Part shown: positions 22,989-34,007 of the stretch, in pieces | Numbering within the stretch: the stretch's first letter is position 1 | How the letters are laid out: the number at the start of each line of letters is the position of its first letter | Source: Albifimbria verrucaria | Taxonomy: Eukaryota > Ascomycota > Sordariomycetes > Hypocreales > Stachybotryaceae | Direction of reading: 5' to 3' | NCBI GenBank assembly: GCA_020081605.1 | Contig: JAHREC010000018.1 | Location: 558,001-622,000 of the forward strand | DNA length: 64,000 nt | Notes under the pieces: generated by a model | Databases searched by the model: none | What the model was told of the DNA's origin: nothing | What the model saw: the letters and a program-made list of their open reading frames with translations, nothing else | Translations under genes and position numbers: made by a program

Positions 22989-23123
22989 ATTGTCTTCATT
23001 TCCAATGACCTTCTCGTCTCTGCGGTATCATGAGGTGCTTCGTTCTCGGGAAGTAATCACAAGAGAAAACGCTGGACAGGTGGAAATAAGTGATTACAGC
23101 CTTAACTGACCCGGTGAGGTTGA

Positions 23124-24266
23124 CTAGGCTTCATAAAGCCATCGGGCTGGTTTGTTTGCTCGGTGGATGCTCTCAGATCTCGCTTGGATTGCTGGAAGCC
23201 ATGAAGTGATTCCAAGTCCTTCACATACGAATGGAATTCCAAAACATTCACCGGCATGTTTCAAGAAGTTGTCTTTTGAACGTCCTTGATGTGATAATCC
23301 TTGAAGAAACGTGCCATAGTCGGAGAATGAGGGTATCGAGATGGAGAGAGTGCAGAGAACTGATTCTACGTCTCGATTCTCGAAAATCCATGAACACCCA
23401 CTGCACCAATGGCCGTGCTCCAGCTGGCCATCTACTAGTGATGGAAGTGGTATATACGCCGAGTAACTCGTTTGGGGCCGCAAAGAGGATAGGCCTAGAG
23501 GATTTATGCCGATTGGCCCTAGAGATGATTTCGAATGAATTTCGCATGCTTGTATTGGCGACTCTGGCTGGCAATGGGCTGCTAGTGTTTGAATATGTGA
23601 TTCAGACCCATGAATTACAAGGGCTAGCTGTTTTACCGCTTCTACAGAGACAATCATTTTTACATTGCCTGCTTCGGTTAATTTTTCTTCGTCTAGCAGC
23701 TTTGGATCATGAATCAACATGGTCGGCAAGGCGGCCATGTGTTCCTTGGACAAAGCAAAGCAGGCCGCAGCTTCAGCCCGCTCCATGGTCCACAGTAATG
23801 GATTGGTCTCGGTACATGCGTAGCAGCACCTCTTACATGTCGGCAGAGACAAGTATACACCATACTGTCCGCAGAAGGTGCATGACTGAGACTGCAGGGT
23901 TGCGTATACCAGGGATGACGGGAAGTGCGAGACGAGCCGTGTATGGACCAGTACTGCAAGTGCGTGAGGGGCGTGCTGCATGAGGTCACGGAATGCAGGC
24001 AGCGACTGCACGAGGTCCAGAGCGAGATGTGAGACCTGCGAAAAGCGAGACAGAGATTGGAAGTCTAGGGACTCAAGGATGGGGCGCAGGAGTTCTGGGG
24101 GCAGGCTGTCGATCAGGCCAATTGATGAAATACCAGCAGCAGGCTGGATACTGACTGGCTCGGCGGGTTTGACTGTTTTGAACATGCTCGCCTCCAAATG
24201 ATTTGGGCGGCTACTAGAAAGAAGATTGACGAGATCTTCGTCGAATGCGCTTTGGGTGGAAGCCAT
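23124..24266 (-). CDS. F-box domain protein
   Basis: A single intact frame of 380 codons from the ATG at 24266 to the stop at 23124. An in-frame extension further upstream has no ATG. An F-box lies near residues 55-100 (IDSLPPELLRPILESLDFQ, then FSQVSHLALDLVQSLPAFR). It is followed by a Cys-rich treble-clef-like stretch (SCTFCGQYG, LPTCKRCCYACTETNP) and a late HWCSGCSWIF. This arrangement is common in fungal F-box proteins whose Cys region begins a conserved zinc-binding unit. The gene lies head to head with the UFD1-type gene. The ubiquitination target is unknown. Confidence 0.82.
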   Translation of the reverse strand: MASTQSAFDEDLVNLLSSSRPNHLEASMFKTVKPAEPVSIQPAAGISSIGLIDSLPPELLRPILESLDFQSLSRFSQVSHLALDLVQSLPAFRDLMQHAPHALAVLVHTRLVSHFPSSLVYATLQSQSCTFCGQYGVYLSLPTCKRCCYACTETNPLLWTMERAEAAACFALSKEHMAALPTMLIHDPKLLDEEKLTEAGNVKMIVSVEAVKQLALVIHGSESHIQTLAAHCQPESPIQACEIHSKSSLGPIGINPLGLSSLRPQTSYSAYIPLPSLVDGQLEHGHWCSGCSWIFENRDVESVLCTLSISIPSFSDYGTFLQGLSHQGRSKDNFLKHAGECFGIPFVCEGLGITSWLPAIQARSESIHRANKPARWLYEA

Positions 24267-25628
24267 GTTAGGCAGTGATAGGGATAGGTGGTTGTAAGTC
24301 GTTGCAGTGACAAGGTTACAAGCATCCACCACCAACTGAATCAACCACCTCGGCCAAGAATTCGTGCACCGAGCCAAGGGTGACGTGTCAACCTGCTGGA
24401 ATCAAGGCCGCTAGCAAGGGCAACTATTAGTAGCCCCGTATAGACGCTAATTGGCTCTGTGCAGCGCTTCCTGGAGAGTAATCTGCCCACGTTGAAAGGC
24501 GTGTAAGATATCTGAACAGCTCAACAGCTCAAGCTAAGGTTGCCTCAGGTGTTGCTCTGAAGAGCTCTAAAATGGCAAGAGAGATACGGAAGTGGCGGTA
24601 AGCTTAACCTGATGCTTAGCAGTTGAGACACGAACGTGGAGCTCAGTGAGGCGTCTGTCTCAAGGTGCCCAGAGTCTCACTCTTTTATACGCAACGGTCG
24701 TCATCAAATGCCGGGAGAACAACACACGTGCGCAGAAGGTTGATCATTATCTCATAACTACATATTCTTTTGTCGAGTGCATGATTCCTACACTTCGATT
24801 GCATCGATGACACTCTGATGAAAGAAAGGTTTAGGGAGCCCTCCACCAGAACAGAGCACACGGACTAACTCCCCATTGGCGTTGTGCTAGCGCGCACAAG
24901 CACCGTGGGAGACTGCTTCTTAGATAGACTAGCCATAAGATGGACGGGACGGCTGCAGTCACTTAGGGCCGCTTCGTGGTGCAGGCTTCGGTTGTCAAGG
25001 GTGTGTAGCGGTGGCTATAACACTTGGCTGTAACAGTAACGTTGTATGTGGTTGAGGCCGGTGGTACTTCGGTGGGTGCTCAGGCTTCAAATGTTTCAGA
25101 GGACTGGGGAATGCAGTAGAAGTAAATCTATTCAATGCTTATTCTTATCTTGCTTGATGGGCTACTAATTTAGTCTGGCATGAATTTCGAAACGTCTTGT
25201 TCAGATGCATCGTCAAGGGACTTCCTGGGTCTTGGTGGAGAGGGTGATGGTAGTGGATGGTAGTGGATGATGGTAGTAGGAGATGGTAGTGGCAATGGTG
25301 AGGTTCAGGCCCTCCCTGCCTTATCGATAAGCGATAGAGCTTTGCTTATGTCATCGAACTCAGGCCCCACCACGAACCTGCGATAAGGGACCCTTCGGCA
25401 GTCAGCGAGGATTTGATAGGCCATGGAAATGTCCAGAAGCCGCTGACTGATCAGGCCAAACTGCTTCATGCCTCGTCTTTTGGCCATTTGCGATAAGATA
25501 CAGTATCGTCGCCGCCGATGGACTTGACCTGCTCTTCGCTTTTCTCTTGCGCATTCGGTTGAGGATCCACGACAGTTTTATTTCGGTTTCTCGTAAATCT
25601 TTGCCTTGTCTTTCGCACAGCAAACACC
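24267..25628. other. Divergent intergenic region between F-box and UFD1-type genes
   Basis: No gene is called. A leftward 60-codon frame starting at an ATG at 25487 lies in the presumed leader of the UFD1-type gene and is not recognisable. A GATGGTAGTG-type repeat sits at 25245-25300. Confidence 0.4.
25245..25300. repeat. Degenerate GATGGTAGTG short tandem repeat
   Basis: Four to five imperfect copies of a 9-13 base unit (GATGGTAGTG with insertions) run through this interval. It lies in non-coding sequence between two divergent genes. Confidence 0.6.
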
Positions 25629-27902
25629 ATGGATACCTCGGACGACCAGCCGTCATTGAGCTGGTCGGGGACCTTCTCAGTCTTGCCCTTGTCTGCTGTT
25701 GGGAACTTGAAGGGCGACAAGATCCTCCTCCCACAGTCGGCTCTCGAACAGCTGCTCGCTGCGGCTCCATCTCGTCCTTCTCATGGTAGCACCTTCACCT
25801 CATTCGACCCGTTCAATCCGTATGCGTCGTCTACTGCCTCCCGACATTTTCAGCACGAAGACTCCCAGCAACTACCGAACCCGCTCATGTTCCGACTCGT
25901 GAACCCGACGAACAATAACCAAGTATATGCTGGCATCCGCGAGTTTTCGGCCCCGAGGGACGATGGGCCTCAGTCCGTTTCTAAGGGATGCGCTAGGATT
26001 GAAGGAGGGCGACTCCATCACTGTCAATGGGTCAAGCAACGACGACGCTATTGATCTCACCGGAGAAGAAATCGCCGCCGAATCGTTAGAAAGAGTCACT
26101 GTTCATGCTCGCCAGTTACCCAAGGGCACGTACGTGCGTCTTCGACCCCTCGAGGCCGGTTACAATCCCGACGACTGGAAGTCGCTGTTGGAGCGTCAGC
26201 TTCGTGACAGCTTCACGACGTTGACCAAAAATGCTGTGCTTTCCGTTGGCGGGGTTCAAGGAGAGGTATTCCAATTTTTGGTAGACAAGTTCACCCCGGA
26301 AGGCGACGGAATATGCGTTGTCGACACAGATCTCGAGGTAGACATCGAAGCTCTTAACGAGGAACAGGCCAGGAAACTATGCGCCAAATCATGTCCAAAG
26401 CGCAGCCTGGCTCCGCAACAGGAAGCTCCAAAGGTGGCGAGCTGGACATATGGAAGAGTACCCAAGGCCAGGTCTTGCCCGGCGAATACGTCGATTATGA
26501 GTTGCCCTCGTGGGATCGATCACAAACCCTCATCATCGAATTGGGCGACCTCGCAGACGAAGACGCACTTGACTTGTTTGTGACGCCCAAGTCCTCAAGA
26601 CAACGCGCACCGCCGCGAGATGCGGCACATGTTTTCGGTAACTTCAGCCCGGCGCATCATGGAACCAAGTCTATCGAGATTTCCCCTACAAATGTCGAGT
26701 TGGAGGGCGCAGACAGCATTCTTGTTTCCGTGCACGCCTATGGATCTGGACACGCACAGAGTAGCAGCCCCATACAATACAGCTTACGAGCAAAAGCCGG
26801 AACCAACAAAGGTAGTGCTTCTGAGCCGAATGGAACGGACAGCTCGACTCACTCGCCCGATGACGAGCAATGCAAAAACTGTCTACAGTGGGTACCAAAG
26901 CGAACCATGGTTCTCCACGAAAACTTCTGTCGTAGGAACAATATTCTATGCCCTCATTGCAAGTCTATCTTCAACAAATCATCACCTGAATGGGAAGCTC
27001 ACTGGCACTGCGAGCATGATGATGCGTACGGCAATTCTACCTTCAGCAAAGACAAGCATAACGACATCTTTCATGGGCATCGCCAATGTCCTGGCTGCGC
27101 CTTTTCTACAAATTCGCTTGCGGATCTTGCGCGGCATCGAACAAGTGTCTGTCCTGATAAGATTATTCTTTGCAGATTCTGTCACCTCGAGGTCCCTCAG
27201 GAGGGTGACCCATTCAATCCCTCTCCTGAGGTCGTGCTCTCCGGGTTGACTGCTCATGAGTTGGCCGATGGTGCGCGAACAACGGAGTGCCACTTATGTG
27301 ACAAGATTGTACGCCTCCGTGACATGGAGACTCATTTGAAACATCACGAATTGGACAAGGCTGCTCGAGCGAAACCACAGGTTTGTCGCAATATCAACTG
27401 TGCACGAACTCTGCACGGGGTAGGGCCTAGAGGTCAGATCGGGGCAGGCACCGCTCAAGGCCAGGGCCCAGGAAATGACATTGGGCTCTGCTCCATCTGT
27501 TTCGGACCTCTCTACGTTAGCATGCACGATCCCGAAGGGAAAGCGTTGAAGAGAAGGATCGAAAGGCGATACCTTGGTCAGCTAATGAGTGGTTGCGGCA
27601 AGCCGCACTGCCAAAACGAATTTTGCAAAACCGGGCGAACAAATCTAAAGATTGAACCTGCCGGATTTTCCGCCTCTGCAGCCCTGTCCATGGTTAAGCC
27701 ATTTATGGAAGATGTACCTAAGCTGGACACGCCTATGATGTTCTGTGTGGACGAGGCGAATCAGAAGCGGAAGAAGCTAGCCCAGCTTCTAAGTGCAGAG
27801 GGCCTCTGGGATCTGGAGTGGTGCATTGCAGCTGCAGAGGCTGAACGAGGAGATTTGGATAAGATGCGTGAGTGGCTCCGGGCTTGGGCACCGACACGAT
27901 AG
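25629..27902 (+). CDS. UFD1-type ubiquitin fusion degradation protein with C-terminal zinc fingers
   Basis: One uninterrupted exon apart from three apparent missing bases. UFD1 binds ubiquitinated substrates and works with Npl4 and the Cdc48 ATPase. The double-psi barrel core is visible from PLSAVGNLKGDKILLPQSAL through REFSAPEGTMGLSPFLRDAL to LRPLEAGYNPDDWKSLLERQ and GEVFQFLVDKFTPEGDGI. A long extra C-terminus holds repeated Cys/His pairs (CKNCLQWVPKRTMVLH, CPHCKSIF, CPGCAFSTNSLADLARH, CRFC, CHLCDKIVRLRDMETH), as in filamentous fungal UFD1-like proteins. Two bases are missing at 25951-25959 (one in CCCC, one in GGG) and one in GG at 26372-26373. Corrected length is 758 residues. This is longer than yeast Ufd1 because of the zinc-finger tail. 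Confidence 0.87.
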
Positions 27903-29251
27903 ATATGATAATGTGAGGTTTTGGATTGGACGAATAGCGAGTGCATAGAGGATACCCTGGGTTGTTCATGGGCTTGGGTGTAGAAGGCGGAAGGCATTAC
28001 GGGTGATGATTTACGATGTGAATATATAGACATAGAAACAACCTGGCATATCATGTTACCACTGCATGTTGAACATATCATCTGTTACCTGCTGACTGGG
28101 GTCTCAATCCGGCTCTTGCATTCGGTGTTTAGACACTCACCAGTAGTAACGAAATTGCTCTCATACTTTACAACAGTTGAACAAGCATTTCTCATTGTCG
28201 ATGTTCACACTTCAGGCTCCAGCAGGATCTTCATCGTAGTTGGGCGTTCCTTGAAGACGCTTTATAGGCTTCTGCCTCATCACCCCCGGCCCTGGTTGAC
28301 CATACAGCTCTTCACAGGTAGTTACTTGAACATGAAGAATTGTTCTGTATCAGTATTTCACATAAAAGACACTATTTTAAAATTAACATTCTCGAGTAAT
28401 GTAAGGAGAGAAGGTATAACAGGAAGCGAGACACATCTCTGGCTGAGAAGCAGAATCCACTGCTTGCTAATCTGAACAGCTCCGGTGGACTTCAAAACTC
28501 CGAATGTGACTCTGTGGTTTCATTTTTATGAAACAATTGCCTCAAAAATAAATAAACAAATGCGAGTTATAGACTCACAAGTATAAAACATCATTGAAGA
28601 ACCATGAGGTTGTGATTCGTGGAAATACTCCTCATCCTCGCGCGACAAATGCCAACGACACGCAAAGAGCAAGTAACCAATCAGTGATGACTGATACGTT
28701 TGCATACAACTCCATCTTGCGATTTTACCTGCAGTTGGCTATAATCACTATCAAAATGTGTCGCCCTCTAGTCGAAGCGGCAGGATAGACTATTGTATCT
28801 GAGCAAGCGAACAAAAATACTGAACACTGGTTCGGTGCCCTTGGTTCCCTCTATATTCGATTAGTATCCCTGCCTCGATATCTCAGTGCCATAGTGGGCT
28901 TTAAAGCCTACAGCCATTAGATTACTGTATTGACAGAATTTGGCATTATTATTCGCGGTTTAAAGTTGCCAAATGCCTTGAGTATTGTCCTACAACCCAT
29001 GGTAAGATGATGTTCGGCAAATCAACGCACTCTATATCCTCATAGTCCACCAGACCATTAACTCTCCCAACCCTCCTATAAGCGAGTTTTTGGTTGAGAA
29101 GAGATTTAGATCGGTATTGGAATAGCATATCTAAAGCAAGGGTTCTATCGCTGGACTAATACCTCTAACTTGAAATCGCCATATCCCAGTAATACCGAAT
29201 CATGATGGAATTGGCTTCTTCTGCATCGTAATATGCTGGTAGACAGATACT

Positions 29252-29907
29252 TTAGGGGACATCAGATCCGCTGAAGCGATTTGCTACAAGACACAGAAGT
29301 GACTGCCATCCCAATGCAATGATTTTATCCACAAAATTCACGCTTTTCTGAAGATGCGCCCTCTCGTATCGAAGTTCGAGGCGGGAAAATGACCCGTCCT
29401 TACTTGATTTCTCCATGTAATTTCGCATTTCCAATATTGAAACTGCGAGTGTATAGCTGTATTCAGTTAATCCCTCAAGTTATATGCTTGAACAATACCA
29501 TCGCATAATTAAGATTATCTAAACCGCGAGAGATATGATCACAGCAGAGAATTTTGATTCTACGAATTTTCTCTTCAATCCGACGTATATCGGTTCATTA
29601 GGAGCAATGTAGCGCGATATAGTAGCAACCTCGCGTTCGGCCTCTGGTCAGTGCTTGGCCATCGCTTGGCCATCGCTTGGCTATCACTTGGCCATCGCTT
29701 GGCTATCACTTGGCCACTGCTTGGCCATCGCTTAGCTACAGAATGGATGGGCGTAATGGATGGCGTAATCTCATGGCAAAACGCACATATTTGGTCAATT
29801 TCGGGATCGTTCATGCAAATCGCAGATCTCAATAATAGTTTGAAGTCTTGGCCTCCGTGTCGATCACTTTGAATTGCAAGAGCCTCAAAACTTTCAACGA
29901 CCACCAT
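29252..29907 (-). pseudogene. Possible degenerate or unidentified gene
   Basis: From the ATG at 29907 the minus strand encodes a coherent-looking start with SFEALAIQSDRHGGQDFKLL and CMNDPEIDQICAFCHEI, after which the frame runs into an 11-base minisatellite. Further down, 29434-29252 encodes a second plausible stretch (KSSKDGSFSRLELRYERAH). The two could be exons of one gene broken by the repeat, or chance frames. I recognise no family, so this is a weak call. Confidence 0.2.
29653..29740. repeat. 11-base minisatellite, eight copies
   Basis: Eight consecutive units of consensus GCTTGGCCATC run in perfect 11-base register. Single substitutions alternate GCTTGGCTATC and ACTTGGCCATC forms. The alternation suggests a 22-base higher-order unit. 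Confidence 0.9.
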
Positions 29908-31305
29908 GAATCTTGGATACGTCTACGATCAAAACTAACCATTCCAAGCAAGGAAATGAGGCTTTGAAAGAATGGAGAATAAAGTCATTACTTGCAGAGC
30001 TTCGATAGCTAATGATGGAATGGATGGATGCGTTCCGTGGCTCAAATCTTGACGCGGAGTAAGACTACGCCTACCACCACCATCCGATCTCGCTCTGTGG
30101 CACAGCCTCTGCTCCATTCGAATGCAACAATTAGATGAAGAGCCGTGCCAACTTCCGATCTGAATGCATCTAATAATTTAGTGCTTGGCAGGTGGTGTCG
30201 TGATCTCTTCGATTACCGGCCCTCAAGCAGCTCATGGGCCAATTTCAGTAGCCAAGGCGCCCATACAGATGCTCCTCCCTGCCCAACTGCGCGCTTCCAA
30301 GTGATTGATTGCAGACTCGCTGCATCAAAACGAGTATACAATGGAATTACAATTCAGTTGAAGCCGCCTATGTCTTCCGACGGAAGCGAACGTTCCGTCT
30401 CATCAGCAGGCGTTGGAACAGCAATCACCTATGCTAAGCGCCCCCTCAAACACAGCCATGGTTGACAACTTGGTGGTAAATTATCTTGGTACAACTGCCG
30501 ATTCTCTGACACAACATTTGGCGTCGCGTCGACCTATAAGCTAGGGTAGTTAATACAAGAAACATGCTCTTAATGGGTGGAGTACCAAGCCATGCGCGCT
30601 GACTGGTCCACGGGGCTCGGCAGATGCGTAATACCACCCTCTAAGGTTGCATATGTCCCGAAAGCTGGAGTTGCAGCAGTTTGCGGGGAAGCGAATCAGC
30701 TCGACGACATGCCAGTTCTCATGACCATCAGGCGAGCAGCTGTCGCCCCATCAGGAAACCCTGGGGGCGATCGGCCGCGAAAGACACAAAGGATGCCGAG
30801 GAGAGCTGTTAATTGTTGGTTCGCCCGAATGAGGGCTTCGGTAAGGCCATGTTCAAGTTTCGTGGTAGCAGGAGCATACCAGAATCGGTTCTCGACCCAA
30901 ATTCATACCCATCTTGGAGGAATGCACATTCTAAGAGGCATGGAATTGAGTTTCAGATATATACGATACATGACAGAACAACAAGTCTTATATACGGTGG
31001 GAGAAAACTGACTAGTGCACTACTCTATGTTGACGGCCCTCATGCATATGCTTTCAACTCTCATTCGCTGCCTCTGATTAAGGTGCAGCACTTGCCTTGC
31101 CACTGAATAGTAGTGTGTAAAGAGCCTTCTCCTAACTGGTGCTATGTCAAGGCCATCTCGATTCCGAAGCGGATTCTGCGGATGCCCATCTGTCGTTAGG
31201 GACCCTGCCCCTTACGTTACAATCCGAAAATGTTATTGGCTTGGCAGGGTAGTCTTACGCCACTCTCATCATGATGTCCGCTTTCAGAGTTGAAAGCAGC
31301 TAGAG

Positions 31306-31526
31306 CCCCAGTTGTCATATGCCATGTGAGTGGGTTTTGCTACCGGGCTATATCCAGCTGCAGACGGAGTTGGGATTCCGCCCTTCCTTCGGACCTGATT
31401 GCCAGATGTGAAAGCCTTGAAGCAACTCCTGAGGTGTTAGACAGGGCAAGGATCGTTCTTGCATCTACGGTCGAGCTCGAAAATATGGTAATGTCAATCT
31501 GGAAGTCGGGCCTAACTTGGCCGGAG
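31306..31526 (+). promoter_or_regulatory. Candidate Cre1/CreA sites upstream of GH7
   Basis: SYGGRG-type hexamers occur as CCCCAG (reverse of CTGGGG) at 31306-31311 and CCGGAG at 31521-31526, within 380 bases of the GH7 start. Carbon-catabolite repression through such sites is well known for cellulase genes. The motif is short, so chance matches are likely. Confidence 0.25.
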
Positions 31527-31676
31527 GCGGATTAAGAGACCCTTTCGGACGATGGTCATTTATCAATCGCCACAGAAATGTTCTTATAAGAGGACGATAG
31601 TTCCATGAGATATCGTCGTGAATCAACTGCAGACTGTGACAGACAAGCCTTTACTGTATCGATTCAAACCATCAAG

Positions 31677-33361
31677 ATGTACTCTCTTGCACTACTCTCT
31701 ATGCTGGCGTTTGCCAGGGCCCAAAAGGCCGGAACCCAGACCCCTGAGACTCACCCAAAGCTTAGCTGGTCCAAGTGTACCTCTGGAGGCAACTGCCAGA
31801 GCGCTTCAGGCGAAGTTGTCATTGATGCCAACTGGAGATGGCTTCACACCAGTAAGTCATGTGATGTGGGACTCGTTGAATTATTTTAACACTCATCTTC
31901 AGCCTCTGGAACGACCAACTGCTACGACGGAAACAAGTGGACCAGTGCTTGCTCCAGCAACGATGACTGCACCAGCAAGTGTGCCCTCGAGGGTGCCGAC
32001 TACGGAAAGACCTATGGTGTAAGCACCAGCGGCAATGCCCTGACGCTCAAGTTCGTTCAGGAGCACGAGTATGGCAAGAACATTGGTTCACGTCTCTACC
32101 TCATGTCTGGCACCGACCAGTACCAGACCTTCACCCTCAAGGGCAATGAGTTGGCATTCGACGTTGACCTGTCGACTGTTGAGTGCGGCCTGAACGCAGC
32201 CCTCTACTTCGTCGCTATGGAGGCCGATGGTGGCAAGAAGAGTTACTCCACCAACACCGCTGGTGCCAAGTATGGTACTGGATACTGCGACGCTCAGTGT
32301 GCTCGTGATCTTAAGTTCGTTGGTGGCAAGGTCAGTCGCAGAACTCAGATATCTTTCGAAGAACGTACTCCCGCTAAACCTTCCTCTAGGCCAACCGCGA
32401 TGGCTGGGTTGAATCCTCCAACGATGCCAATGCTGGTGTCGGTAAGTTCGGTGCCTGCTGTGCCGAAATTGATGTCTGGTAAGCCCCGGATTCTAGAACT
32501 CGGAAATGCTGCGTGCCTCTCTAATCCTTGTTCAACAGGGAGTCCAACGCCCACTCCTTCGCTCTCACCCCTCACCCTTGCACTGAGAACAAGTACCACG
32601 TTTGTGAGACCAACAACTGCGGTGGTACCTACTCCGACGACCGCTTCGCTGGAAAGTGCGACGCCAACGGATGCGACTACAACCCCTACCGCATGGGCAA
32701 CACCGATTTCTACGGCAAGGGTGGCTTCTCCGTCGATACAAGCAAGAAGTTCACGTGAGTTATAACCCTCGATCATTGCCAAGATATTGGTTGCTGATAT
32801 CTTTATCTCTTAGTGTTGTGACCCAGTTTGCGCAGAACAAGCTCTCTCAGTTCCTCGTCCAGAACGGCAAGAAGTTCGTCATTCCTGGTCCCACTGATAC
32901 CAGCATTTCCAGCACCAGCGATATTACCCCTGACTTCTGCTCCAAGGTTTTCACCACCTTTGATGACCGCAACCGCTTCGAGGAAGTCGGCGGATGGAAG
33001 AACCTTAACGCTGCTCTCGACATCCCCATGGTTCTTGTCATGTCCATCTGGGACGACGTAAGTGTTTCAAATATTAGGTCTTCACTAAAATCTGATGAGC
33101 TGACTTGTTACACAGCACTACGCCAACATGCTCTGGCTCGACTCCATCTACCCACCCGAGAAGGAGGGCCAGCCCGGCGCCGCCCGTGGTCGCTGCGCTC
33201 AGGACTCCGGTATTCCCAGTGAGGTCGAGTCTCAGTACGCCAGCTCGTAAGTTTCCCACCACCCAAAACCAAAACTGATAGGAAGTAACTAATTATGGCG
33301 CAGCAAGGTTGTCTGGTCCAACATCCGCTGGGGCCCCATCGGTTCCACCGTCAAGGTTTAG
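31677..33361 (+). CDS. GH7 cellobiohydrolase without carbohydrate-binding module
   Basis: Seven exons: 31677-31851, 31903-32330, 32390-32478, 32539-32754, 32814-33057, 33116-33246 and 33304-33361. All introns have GT-AG ends and the model sums to 446 residues with no frame break. A signal peptide of about 16 residues ends at ARA-Q, giving the usual N-terminal Gln. Landmarks include [42 protein letters not shown] and the catalytic segment EIDVWES. The nucleophile Glu is at 32465-32467 and the acid/base Glu at 32540-32542, on either side of intron three. [10 protein letters not shown] and [11 protein letters not shown] lead to the end. The protein stops after the catalytic domain, with no linker or CBM1. 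It releases cellobiose from the reducing ends of cellulose. Confidence 0.95.
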
Positions 33362-34007
33362 GAGGCTTTATATTTCATGGCGAGAAGTGCTAGGTGTCCG
33401 CAGGGATGAGGTCAACTCTTTGCCAAGAACCTGTTGTTCCTCTCTTGTATATATTTCCCTTGGTAGCCGTTCTGCTAGTCGCAACATGCCCCCATTATAC
33501 TTTAATACGTCGACAGTGACTTGATGAAAAATAATCCACCATGTGTTCCCTTGATTTGAAGCCGTAGGCATTACGAAGTGCCTACATGCATGTATAGATC
33601 TGCAGGACTTGCAGGGGTCTGATCTATACAATGTCATGAATGACTGATGCTTTCGGGATACAGCAGCATTGGGATACACTGCATTCAGCCCCATGCGAAA
33701 CGAGAAGCACAGTGGCTCGTAGAATGCTATATTGCAGCAAAGCTGAAAATATTGCGCATTTATTGCGTTCCATTTGCTCGTATTTGCTTTTTTTCGGGAA
33801 GCAGAAACAGCATGAGATTGGATAAAGTGCAATGTATTACTTTCTGGTCAATTTCTTATAAACTCACCGGATAAGCAAGGAAAATAAGTCGAGGGCTGGT
33901 CAGGTGTTCAACCACTGAGCTTTCCAACATCAACAGACTTTCAAGATAGACCTCTCTCTGACTGACTGTTCTCGATTCTCACCTTTTGCAAGTAAAATTA
34001 CACCATC
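33362..34007. other. Intergenic region
   Basis: 3' flank of the GH7 gene and promoter of the PhiA-like gene. The open frames here are short and mutually antisense. Nothing else is supported. Confidence 0.45.

Larger units (their letters stand above)
27903..31676. other. Long gene-poor region
   Basis: Mostly AT-rich sequence without a gene I can support. It holds an 11-base minisatellite at 29653-29740 and a possible relic on the minus strand at 29252-29907. The part 30145-31535 has several overlapping frames of 60-144 codons on the plus strand with no recognisable domain. The last few hundred bases form the promoter of the GH7 gene. Confidence 0.45.

Noticed and set aside
23231..23983. A 250-codon plus-strand frame
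   Set aside because: It is antisense to an intact F-box gene and shows no domain.
25305..25487. A 60-codon minus-strand frame with an ATG ahead of the UFD1-type gene
   Set aside because: It is too short and unsupported; it overlaps the likely promoter and leader of that gene.
28053..28475. A 140-codon plus-strand frame after the UFD1-type gene
   Set aside because: It has no recognisable domain, lies in AT-rich sequence and probably overlaps the 3' untranslated region.
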